DNA from: JADJLQ01 sp034439915
GTDB lineage: Bacteria; Bacteroidota; Bacteroidia; Chitinophagales; Saprospiraceae
DNA length: 64,000 nt
Reading direction: 5' to 3'
Assembly (NCBI GenBank): GCA_034439915.1
Contig: JAWXBI010000219.1
Coordinates: forward strand, 1-64,000
A model generated the notes under the pieces. That model had not been told where the DNA came from and did no database searches. It saw only the letters and a program-made list of their open reading frames with translations. The position numbers were made by a program, and so were the translations under genes. Shown piece by piece: positions 44,184-52,465 of the stretch (the stretch's first letter is position 1; every line of letters begins with the position of its first letter).

Positions 44184-46015
44184 CGTTTTACCGGTTTTTG
44201 TTTTTCATCCAGTTTTTTCTGTTGTTCCTTCATCATGTTTTCCAAACGGTCCTGGAACCCGCCTTTTTTCTTGGGCTTATTTCGTGAAGCCTGCAGTTCG
44301 AGTTTCATTTTCTCCATGGGGAAAAAAAGCGCTTTTCCACCAACGGTTTGGCCGATATTTAAAACATTGCTGAATGCCATGTAGGCAGTAAGTCCTGATG
44401 CAGAATTGTTAAAAAAGAACAGGAAAAATAACGGCATGATGTACTGCATATATTTCATCGCGGGGTTCATTGAAAAATCCTGGTCTTTTGTACTGTAATA
44501 GGTAAATACCAGGGTGGATACGACCCAGATCAACGTAAACAAACTGACATGGGAGCCAAAAAATGGAATGACAAATGGTAGTTTGGCAAATACATCATAG
44601 GAGGAAAGGTCATCCGCCCATAGAAAACCGGCTTGCCTGAATTCAATAGAAGCGGGGAAAAACTGATATAAAGCCAGCCAGATAGGCATTTGAAGTAACA
44701 TGGGCAAACAACCTCCCAGCGGGTTTACACCGAATTCACGATACAATTTCATAGACTCCATCTGGACCGCCTGCTGATCTCCTTTCAACCTTTCTTTAAG
44801 CAAGTTCATTTCTGGTTTTAAGGCACCCATCTTTGCTTGAGAATGCAGCATTTTATAACTTAATGGAAATAAGATCAGTTTAACAATAAAAGTCAGCACC
44901 AGGATTACGATCCCCTTACTCCCTATGAAGTCGGATAAAAAATTGAAAACCGGGCGGATCACCCATTTGTTGATTGTGCCCAAAATGCTGGCACCAAACG
45001 AAATGATATCCTCCATGCCATTTTGTTGGGCCTGCAGGGTCTTAAATTCATTAGGCCCGATAAAGAGTTTAAGATGTTGTACGTCCATACCCTGAAAAGG
45101 AATGGTGACTGTCGTGTTCAATTTGGAAGTATACTCGGCACCTTCCGGACCAGGAGTGGTTTCAACGGTCATATTTTTAAAAGGCAGGTCTGCGATCACC
45201 GTAGTATTAAAAAATTGCTGGGCGTGAGATACCCATGCCACTTGTCCTTCAAAGGATTCTTTTTCGCTGCCGGCTGCATTGATTTTTTCTTTATCATCCT
45301 GTACCGGTTTATAATGAATTGCGGTCTGCGAGGCTTCATATTTTACCGCACGTTCCTGGGGTTCGATAAAATTTTGCCAATCCAATTGTACGGTTTCGGT
45401 TTTTAACCCGGACAATCCCAGGGAAAGATCTACTGTATAACTATTGGGGCGCAGGGAATATCGCAGTTCCATGTGTTTGTCAGACGCATTGGCTTTAAAA
45501 GTAACGGCATCCGGGTCCTTATCGGAAACACTAAAAAGGATATCCCTGGTATGCACTTTTTGGTCTCCGATTGGAAAGTTGAAATCCCAGGAATTGCTGG
45601 GGTGCTGAAGTAAATACAAAGGTTTGGTTTCATCCGGCCCCTTGGCTACCTCCACCATCTTTTTATAGTCTTTGAGTTCAGCACGGATGATTTGCCCCCC
45701 CAGGCTGTTTAAGGTCAATTTCAGGACTTCATTTTCGATTATCAAATCTTTGGCTACCGCCTGACTATCGGAAACAAAAGGACCTTGTACGATTGCTTTT
45801 ACAGGGGCATCCGCTGAATCCGTGCGCGACGGTATAACATGGTTACCGGAGCGGATTAAATTTCTTAAGCTATCATCCTGGCGCTGAACCCAACTGATTG
45901 AGTCCTGAATTCTTTTTTGTGAAAGTTGCTGCTGTTGTTGTTTGCTGTTGAAATAAGACCACAACATGAGCACCACAAAAATCATTGCAAAGCCAATAAT
46001 ATTATTCCGATCCAT
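44180..46015 (-). CDS. yidC: membrane protein insertase YidC
   Basis: A 611-residue insertase. Its N-terminal membrane helix (about 4-20) is followed by a Gln-rich stretch, a large periplasmic beta-sandwich domain (about 80-350) and a five-helix 60KD_IMP core (about 360-575) with GSKGIVILVLT and PIWLALYQFFP. The C-terminus is basic (Lys-rich), as needed for ribosome contact. It inserts membrane proteins alone or with SecYEG and SecDF; secDF is also in this window. It has its own strong promoter at 46035-46065. Confidence 0.96.
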   Translation of the reverse strand: MDRNNIIGFAMIFVVLMLWSYFNSKQQQQQLSQKRIQDSISWVQRQDDSLRNLIRSGNHVIPSRTDSADAPVKAIVQGPFVSDSQAVAKDLIIENEVLKLTLNSLGGQIIRAELKDYKKMVEVAKGPDETKPLYLLQHPSNSWDFNFPIGDQKVHTRDILFSVSDKDPDAVTFKANASDKHMELRYSLRPNSYTVDLSLGLSGLKTETVQLDWQNFIEPQERAVKYEASQTAIHYKPVQDDKEKINAAGSEKESFEGQVAWVSHAQQFFNTTVIADLPFKNMTVETTPGPEGAEYTSKLNTTVTIPFQGMDVQHLKLFIGPNEFKTLQAQQNGMEDIISFGASILGTINKWVIRPVFNFLSDFIGSKGIVILVLTFIVKLILFPLSYKMLHSQAKMGALKPEMNLLKERLKGDQQAVQMESMKLYREFGVNPLGGCLPMLLQMPIWLALYQFFPASIEFRQAGFLWADDLSSYDVFAKLPFVIPFFGSHVSLFTLIWVVSTLVFTYYSTKDQDFSMNPAMKYMQYIMPLFFLFFFNNSASGLTAYMAFSNVLNIGQTVGGKALFFPMEKMKLELQASRNKPKKKGGFQDRLENMMKEQQKKLDEKQKPVKR

Positions 46016-46034
46016 TTTTAGTTATAAAGAGCCG

Positions 46035-46065
46035 CAAAGGTACTATTAGTTTACCCGATGGACAA
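46035..46065 (-). promoter_or_regulatory. promoter for yidC
   Basis: On the minus strand TTGT (46062-46065) is followed by TACCTTTG (46035-46042) with a 19-base spacer, an excellent match to the Bacteroidota promoter pattern. The predicted leader to the ATG at 46015 is about 16 bases. Confidence 0.65.
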
Positions 46066-46167
46066 GGAGGATTGCAATATGCGGCTGATTTCACCGATGA
46101 ATATAAAACAGGCCGGTCATTCTGAATTCCGGGTACTGAAGGATAATAAATAACTAATTGCAGGACG

Positions 46168-48246
46168 TTAAAATTTCCACCTCAATTGAGCCTTTAACTC
46201 AGTTCGGTTATTCCCTTGAATTTCATCCAGTCCACTGCCTATACTTAATTGGTTCAACAGATGAGTTTGAGCCCACCGCCCTTCCAACATAAGGTTTCTG
46301 GTAATATCAAACCGGAAATTGAAATAATACCGGAAACCTTTGTCGCTAAATGCCGGAACAGAAAAATTGCCGAGGATATCATTCTCATAGGCATAAATGC
46401 GGCTTTCATAGTCTTCCGTGGTAAAATAAGCCATACGAGAAGTAAAGGAGAACCTGGATTGAAGGGGATGATACAACAGGTCCTGGTAAAGCAGGAGACC
46501 TAGCTGTTTTTTACCTTCAATATTCTCGTAAGCCGCATACTCCAATCTTGTTCTCGACTCCCAGCCTTTAGGCCAGAAGTGGTTGATTTGTATGCGCCAA
46601 TGGGTAAGGAGCGTTGAATTTAAACTTACCAGTGGACTATTTTCAGAGCGGTTTTCCTGCCGGATTTTGGTTTTATATTGAAGATAGGTTTCCAGTTTTC
46701 GTTTCAAAGTATACGTTATCCGCATAAAATATTCCCTGCCCTGTGAAGGACCCGTTACGCTAAATTTATACCAGGGGTGTTTCCAAAAATCCTGATACGC
46801 CGCTAGCTTCCATTTGAGAGCCGGCTTCCATTCCAGGCCCAGATAAAAGCCAAGTTCATTATTAGCCAGGGTATTTTCACTGAAAACACTGGAGTATAAG
46901 CCGGGAAAATTTTTATTCAGATTCCGGTAAAGTAAAGCCAGGCCCAATGTTTTGTCCAGGCTCCATTGCAATCCCTGAATAGCAGACCACCCGCCTGATT
47001 GGGTCATGGCAGATTCGCCAAAAAACAGGAAATTGTTGAATTGAAGTTGATGATCCAGGCTGCCGGTTAATAATTGATTACCCTTAAACGAAAAGGTATT
47101 GTAGAGTTGTTTTGTTTTAAGGTACTCATGATCAAAATGGTTGTAAAGGGCATTTAATGCAAGGGATCCGGATTTCCATTTGTATTTGATGGCCTGTCCG
47201 ACCAAGATTTCATTGATTCGTTTTTCATTGACAATTTCTTCCGTTGTACGGTGATATCCGCTTTCGAGGAAGCTGCTGAATGAAGTACCATCTTTTGACA
47301 TAGTACCATCCTTATTTCGGTTTGAATAAAACAGCACCAGCTCCAAATTTTCATTAAGGTTTAAGGTGGTACCCAGCCCTCTGAAATAATTAAATTCATT
47401 GGCTGAGGAATAGGGTTTGATGGCCCGGCCTCCTCGTTGAATAGAAGTGGTCAATGCATTTTTACCCACCCCAAACCCGGTTTGAATCAATAAACCCTGA
47501 CCCAGGCTCACTGAATAATCACCTAAAACAAGGTCATCAATAAATTTATTGAGCCGGTGCACCCCAAGATGGTAAGAATAAAAATCGAACCCTCTGGGAT
47601 TATACCCTTTGAAAAATGTTTCACCCGCATCTTTTTCGCCATGAAATCCAAGACTGAGCCGGTTGGAATATTGGTGATGAAACCTGAAATAATATTTATA
47701 AGGATCTCCTGTATAGGGGGTCTTTCCTCCCTTAACCTGGTAACCCAGTTGAGGTTCCAGTATCCTGGACGTCCTCAGCAGGATCTGGTTTTCACCTTTC
47801 CGCCAATCCTGGCTGAGATTTAAAGCTTGTGATTCTGAGACGGCATCCAAAGAAATATAAGGACTTATCCTACGGATAGTTTCGATATCGAATCCAGGAA
47901 CCACTTGCAATTCAAACAAGCTGAGCAGCCTCCCATATTTCAGGATATAAGATCTTAAGGCATTGATCTGAAGAGGAGCGAGTAATATAAATTCGTCGAG
48001 GTCAGGCTGCCCGGCCGCATGCAGATTGATTGGACTTTTTTTGAATAATTCCAGGCGTTCCATGACCGTTTCAAAATCGGCACCGGACTCTTCTTGCCTG
48101 GACTCCAGGTAGGCCTGGATCACATCTTCCATAGGAACTGAAGCATGTTGGATTTGGAAAGTGTCAGCCTGGCTATAGGCGGCAGTGGTAAACTGAAATA
48201 ACAATGAATACCAAAGAGGTACCCATACCTTTGGAGTGTTAGTCAT
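46168..48246 (-). CDS. helix-hairpin-helix protein with predicted outer-membrane beta-barrel
   Basis: A 692-residue exported protein (signal peptide to about residue 26). Residues about 60-145 contain two ComEA-like helix-hairpin-helix units: SPINLHAAGQPDLDEFILL and LFELQVVPGFDIETIRRISPYI. The rest (about 160-692) is a series of amphipathic aromatic strands with Tyr/Phe ends, ending ELKAQLRWKF, as in outer-membrane barrels. HhH units of this type bind DNA in ComEA or act as protein contacts. This architecture recurs in Bacteroidota without a known function. It follows mutS by 49 bases. Confidence 0.8.
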   Translation of the reverse strand: MTNTPKVWVPLWYSLLFQFTTAAYSQADTFQIQHASVPMEDVIQAYLESRQEESGADFETVMERLELFKKSPINLHAAGQPDLDEFILLAPLQINALRSYILKYGRLLSLFELQVVPGFDIETIRRISPYISLDAVSESQALNLSQDWRKGENQILLRTSRILEPQLGYQVKGGKTPYTGDPYKYYFRFHHQYSNRLSLGFHGEKDAGETFFKGYNPRGFDFYSYHLGVHRLNKFIDDLVLGDYSVSLGQGLLIQTGFGVGKNALTTSIQRGGRAIKPYSSANEFNYFRGLGTTLNLNENLELVLFYSNRNKDGTMSKDGTSFSSFLESGYHRTTEEIVNEKRINEILVGQAIKYKWKSGSLALNALYNHFDHEYLKTKQLYNTFSFKGNQLLTGSLDHQLQFNNFLFFGESAMTQSGGWSAIQGLQWSLDKTLGLALLYRNLNKNFPGLYSSVFSENTLANNELGFYLGLEWKPALKWKLAAYQDFWKHPWYKFSVTGPSQGREYFMRITYTLKRKLETYLQYKTKIRQENRSENSPLVSLNSTLLTHWRIQINHFWPKGWESRTRLEYAAYENIEGKKQLGLLLYQDLLYHPLQSRFSFTSRMAYFTTEDYESRIYAYENDILGNFSVPAFSDKGFRYYFNFRFDITRNLMLEGRWAQTHLLNQLSIGSGLDEIQGNNRTELKAQLRWKF

Positions 48247-48295
48247 AGTGTGTTCCCGAAATTAAAAGGAAATCCGGAAATAGAAACTGGTTTTC

Positions 48296-50938
48296 TTAAA
48301 ATTCTTTAAGCATACCCTTGATTTCATTCAGTTTCATCAGGCTTTCTATTGGACTAAGCCGGTCGATATCCGTTTCTTCCAGCATACGGATGACCGCTTG
48401 TGCACGCGGATCTGAACTCTCAAAAATATTTAATTGAAAGGGGGAAGGTAATGATTGCAAACCCTGATTGAGCGCAGCAGTCGGGTTGCCGGCTTCAATC
48501 GATTTTTGTTCGAGGTGCTTCAATATACTTTGAGCCCGGCTGACAATTTTTGAGGGCATACCAGCCATGCGGGCCACATGGATGCCAAAGCTATGTTTGA
48601 CCCCACCCGGACGAAGCAGTCTCAAAAAAATAACTTTATTGCCTACTTCTTTGGTGGCAACATGGAAATTTTTTATCCGGAGATGTTTTTCTGCCAATTC
48701 ATTCAACTCATGATAGTGGGTGGCAAAAAGTGTTTTAGGCCTGCCTTCATCAGTGTCGTGTAAATGTTCTGCAATTGCCCAGGCAATTGATATGCCGTCG
48801 TAGGTGCTTGTCCCCCGGCCGATCTCATCCAATAAAATCAGGCTCCGGGCAGAGGTATTATTGAGGATTAAAGCTGTTTCATTCATTTCCACCATAAAAG
48901 TTGATTCACCACTCGAAATATTATCTGAGGCGCCCACCCGGGTAAATATTTTGTCAATAAGGCCAATGTTGGCACCGGCAGCGGGTACATAACTGCCCAT
49001 CTGGGCCATCAGGCAAATCAAAGCCGTCTGCCGTAAAATAGCCGATTTACCGGACATATTGGGTCCGGTGATCATCAATATTTGCTGGGATTCATTGTCG
49101 AGGTATAGATCATTAGGTACATAGGTTTCACCGGGCAATAAATTTTTTTCTATGACCGGATGCCTGCCCTGATGAATATCGATGATATACGTTTCATCCA
49201 TTAAAGGCTTGCAATAATTATTTTGAAGTGCTGTTTTAGACAAGGACAAGAGGCAATCGAGGCGGGCAATCAATTGAGCATTGTATTGTATAGGCTGGAC
49301 ATAATCCTTGATCAGGGTTACCAGATCCCGGAACAATTGCTCTTCCAAATCAATGATTTTCTCTTCTGCGCCCAGGATCTGGCTCTCCAGCTTTTTAAGT
49401 TCATCCGTCACATAACGTTCTCCATTGGCAAGGGTTTGTTTTCTTACCCATTCGGAAGGCACCTGATCTTTATATTTATTGGTTACTTCGAGGTAATAAC
49501 CAAACACACTGTTGTATCCGATTTTGACCGGGATCGAGGTCCTTTCATGTTCATTTTGCTGGAGCTGGATTAAGAGTTCCTGTGCATGTTGGACAATAAA
49601 CCGGTGTTGGTCGAGGATGGGATCACAACCTTCTTTGAATATTCCCCCCTTATTGCTGACAGCCGGCGCATCCTCCGTGATTTTTTGTTCAATCGACAAT
49701 TTTAAAGTCGTACACAATTGAATGGCTAGCCCCAGGTGGATCAATTCATTATGCTGGCTTGATTCCAATAATTGTTGAATAGGCACCAGGGCTGTCAGTG
49801 CGCGTTTGAGTTGTATCGTTTCCCTGGGAGATATACGATCCATGGCTGCCTTCCCGATCAAACGCTCAAGATCGCCAATCTGGCGAATGGGTATTTCGTA
49901 TTCAGGGATCAATTCTCGGTTTGAAACAAAATAGTGGACGGTATCCAATCGCTTATTAATGGCCTCCAGGTGGACCAGGGGCAGGATGACCCATTTGTAC
50001 ATCAACCGTGAACCCATTGGTGAAATGGTCTGGTCAATGACCTGGATAAAGGATTTTCCCCGATCGTGGTGACTTTCGAGGAGTTCCAGGTTTTGAATGG
50101 TAAACCGGTCCAGCCAAACATATTCTTCTTCGGGTATACGCTGAATATTCTGGATATGTGCGATTTGATTTTCGGTGGATTTAAGATAATGTAAGGCGGC
50201 ACCGGCAGCTATCTGGCACAGGGCCATTTCTTCAATTCCGAATCCTTTGAGGCTCGGAACATCAAAATGGTTTAAAATTTTTTCACGGGCATAATCAAAC
50301 TGAAAAATCCAATCATCCAGGCCATAGGTATAATACCCATTGCCCATTAAACTCACAAATTGTTTAATTGAATTTTTTGCCAATATGATCTCTGAAGGAT
50401 TTAAACTTTGGATTAGTTTTTCCAAATAAGAAAGTTCCCCTTCAGACACCAAAAATTCACCGGTCGATATATCGATAAATGCAACGCCGTGATGGTTCTT
50501 GGGTCCCAGATAAACCGCGGCGAGGAAATTATTTTTCTTCTGATCCAGCAACTGATCACCGGTAATGACACCCGGAGTGATCATTTCAGTGACGGCACGC
50601 CGCACTACACGGCCTGGGACCGGCTTTTCCATTTGTTCACAGATCGCTACCCGGAAGCCGGCTTTGACCAGTTTAGGCAGGTAAATATTAAGTGAATGAT
50701 GAGGAAAACCAGCCAATTCAATGGTACTGCCACCGTTATTTCTTTTGGTTTGAATAATACCCAGCACCCGGGCCGCTGTGATAGCATCTTCTCCAAACGT
50801 TTCATAAAAATCGCCAACCCGGAATAAAATAATGGCATCAGGATATTTGCTTTTAACCTGGCCATATTGAGTCATCAACGGCGTAACGGTTGTCTCTGCA
50901 CTGATTTTCAGTCCGGGGTGTTTAGGGGGTTTAGCCAA
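48296..50938 (-). CDS. mutS: DNA mismatch repair protein MutS
   Basis: An 880-residue MutS1. The mismatch-recognition motif is present in RVGDFYETFGEDA (Phe-x-Glu, about 42-54). The C-terminal ATPase has Walker A GPNMSGKSA, Walker B LILLDEIGRGTSTYDG, and FATHYHEL. The C-terminal HTH with dimer contacts follows. It starts at a TTG at 50938, because an in-frame TGA lies just upstream and the normal N-terminus begins there. The predicted leader is about 10 bases, from a promoter at 50953-50982. Confidence 0.96.
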   Translation of the reverse strand: MAKPPKHPGLKISAETTVTPLMTQYGQVKSKYPDAIILFRVGDFYETFGEDAITAARVLGIIQTKRNNGGSTIELAGFPHHSLNIYLPKLVKAGFRVAICEQMEKPVPGRVVRRAVTEMITPGVITGDQLLDQKKNNFLAAVYLGPKNHHGVAFIDISTGEFLVSEGELSYLEKLIQSLNPSEIILAKNSIKQFVSLMGNGYYTYGLDDWIFQFDYAREKILNHFDVPSLKGFGIEEMALCQIAAGAALHYLKSTENQIAHIQNIQRIPEEEYVWLDRFTIQNLELLESHHDRGKSFIQVIDQTISPMGSRLMYKWVILPLVHLEAINKRLDTVHYFVSNRELIPEYEIPIRQIGDLERLIGKAAMDRISPRETIQLKRALTALVPIQQLLESSQHNELIHLGLAIQLCTTLKLSIEQKITEDAPAVSNKGGIFKEGCDPILDQHRFIVQHAQELLIQLQQNEHERTSIPVKIGYNSVFGYYLEVTNKYKDQVPSEWVRKQTLANGERYVTDELKKLESQILGAEEKIIDLEEQLFRDLVTLIKDYVQPIQYNAQLIARLDCLLSLSKTALQNNYCKPLMDETYIIDIHQGRHPVIEKNLLPGETYVPNDLYLDNESQQILMITGPNMSGKSAILRQTALICLMAQMGSYVPAAGANIGLIDKIFTRVGASDNISSGESTFMVEMNETALILNNTSARSLILLDEIGRGTSTYDGISIAWAIAEHLHDTDEGRPKTLFATHYHELNELAEKHLRIKNFHVATKEVGNKVIFLRLLRPGGVKHSFGIHVARMAGMPSKIVSRAQSILKHLEQKSIEAGNPTAALNQGLQSLPSPFQLNIFESSDPRAQAVIRMLEETDIDRLSPIESLMKLNEIKGMLKEF

Positions 50939-50952
50939 AAGTCAATTTTTGG

Positions 50953-50982
50953 CAAATTTAAACAGTTCATCCAGATCTCAAC
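50953..50982 (-). promoter_or_regulatory. promoter for mutS
   Basis: On the minus strand GTTG (50979-50982) is followed after 18 bases by TAAATTTG (50953-50960), a perfect -7 box. The predicted leader ahead of the TTG start is about 10 bases. Confidence 0.55.
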
Positions 50983-51120
50983 TTAATCTCTATTATCTCC
51001 GTGCAGGGATTCATAATATTTATAGCTTCCAGCACGGATTTTATTATTTTCAAGAAAAGTCTCTGCCAGGTCATAATTCATTGGCTTGCCCTGATTATAT
51101 TTACACAAAATAAATCCATT

Positions 51121-51603
51121 ATGATTAACGCGTTAGAACCGTTGAATGCCGAAGAAAACGACCTATTAACCCAGGCCTTGCCTTTAGTCGCTATACTGAT
51201 AGGAAAAGCGGACGGTAATCTGGATGTTAAAGAGTTGGAACTCGCTAAAAAAATTACACATATCCGAACCTTCAATTCTCCGGAATATCTACAAAATTTT
51301 TACGAACAGGTAGAAGCGGGTTTTGATAAAAACCTGGATACCTACAACAGTTCATTACCCGGTGATGCCCAACTACGAAGTGAAATGATTTCTACAAAGC
51401 TGGAATCCTTAAACCCCGTACTGGCTAAGTTACACCCTAAGATAGGTTCTCAATTGTATAAAGGGTTTCTCCGTTTTGCACAGGAAATTGCTAAAGCCTC
51501 GGGTGGCTTTCTTGGATTTATGGCGGTCAATCCGGAGGAATCGAAATGGGTCAGTCTACCGATGTTGGTTCCGATTGAATATGATACAGACGAAGAAGAA
51601 TAA
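51121..51603 (+). CDS. TerB-like protein
   Basis: A 160-residue soluble protein from ATG 51121; an in-frame GTG at 51001 would add 40 hydrophobic residues with a poor fit. The segment LPLVAILIGKADGNLDVKELELAKKI (about 23-48) is the TerB-type acidic helical pattern, in which Asp/Glu bind metal or contact partners. The C-terminal region ends in a Glu/Asp-rich tail. TerB-like proteins associate with membranes or Ter complexes; no other ter genes are near. A TATATTTA element 17 bases upstream is a one-mismatch -7 box. Function is uncertain. Confidence 0.75.
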   Translation: MINALEPLNAEENDLLTQALPLVAILIGKADGNLDVKELELAKKITHIRTFNSPEYLQNFYEQVEAGFDKNLDTYNSSLPGDAQLRSEMISTKLESLNPVLAKLHPKIGSQLYKGFLRFAQEIAKASGGFLGFMAVNPEESKWVSLPMLVPIEYDTDEEE

Positions 51604-51614
51604 TTCCCGGTTTT

Positions 51615-52442
51615 TTATTTTAAAATTACAAATCGTTTGCTGGAAACCGATTTCCCCAATTTAAGGGTATAAACATAGGATCCATTATTTAAATCCTGAA
51701 CGGGTATACTGATGGCATTATCCCCTCTGTTTAAACGGATTGGAATGGTTTTAAGGTTTTTTCCGGAAATATCCTGAAGAAGAATATCGGCCTCCCCGGA
51801 TTCCATCGCAAGGACCTGGATATTTAAAAGATCTTTTGCCGGATTGGGAAATGCAAAATGGCGACTTTCAAATCCCGCAGATGCCTCAACCACCGGACTG
51901 GTTGCACATCCCGCGTTATTTGCAGCTAATACATTCATAAAATATATTCCGGGGAAAAAGGGACCGGGAAATGAGACATCCAATGTACCGATAGAAGTAA
52001 CCAGCTTGAGATTGATTACCAGGCCATAGACCCCGGGAGTATTTTCTGTGGTTGCTTTCCCTTTTAACACTATACAGCCCAGCACATTTTTGGCCATAGT
52101 GCAACCCGGCGGATTACAAAAATATTGAATCCCTTTGGGCAATCCGATGACGGCATTGTTTGGATCCAGCGTAGCGCTTTCCAGCGCAACGACAATGGTT
52201 GAAGTTCCGAAAGGAACTGCAATCATATCAGGAACGCGAACAGTGAGTGGAAATTCATAATCCTGATTTATACAGACCGGCTTACTGATGCCACCGGTTT
52301 TAGTGGAATCATTGTATGGCCTGGGATAGATCCCGGCTATACTATCTTTATACAAGGTATCCGGTACACAGAGCGGATTTTGTCCATAGATATTGTACAT
52401 TTGAAAACATGCACAGAACAGAAAAATCAACCTGGTTTTCAT
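51615..52442 (-). CDS. secreted protein with type IX secretion C-terminal sorting domain
   Basis: A 275-residue protein with a signal peptide (about 1-20). A beta-rich body with several Cys (CNPPGC) follows. The C-terminal T9SS type A sorting domain (about 195-275) has FPNPAKDLLNIQ, ILLQDISGKNLKTIPI and GSYVYTLKLGKSVSSKRFVILK. The cargo would be exported by Sec and then T9SS and attached to the cell surface. It is divergent from a TonB receptor with 23 bases between starts. Confidence 0.88.
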   Translation of the reverse strand: MKTRLIFLFCACFQMYNIYGQNPLCVPDTLYKDSIAGIYPRPYNDSTKTGGISKPVCINQDYEFPLTVRVPDMIAVPFGTSTIVVALESATLDPNNAVIGLPKGIQYFCNPPGCTMAKNVLGCIVLKGKATTENTPGVYGLVINLKLVTSIGTLDVSFPGPFFPGIYFMNVLAANNAGCATSPVVEASAGFESRHFAFPNPAKDLLNIQVLAMESGEADILLQDISGKNLKTIPIRLNRGDNAISIPVQDLNNGSYVYTLKLGKSVSSKRFVILK

Positions 52443-52465
52443 ATACTAAAGTCTGGTTTGAGGTA

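Noticed and set aside
45023..45406. Plus-strand 127-residue frame within yidC
   Set aside because: Antisense shadow of yidC.
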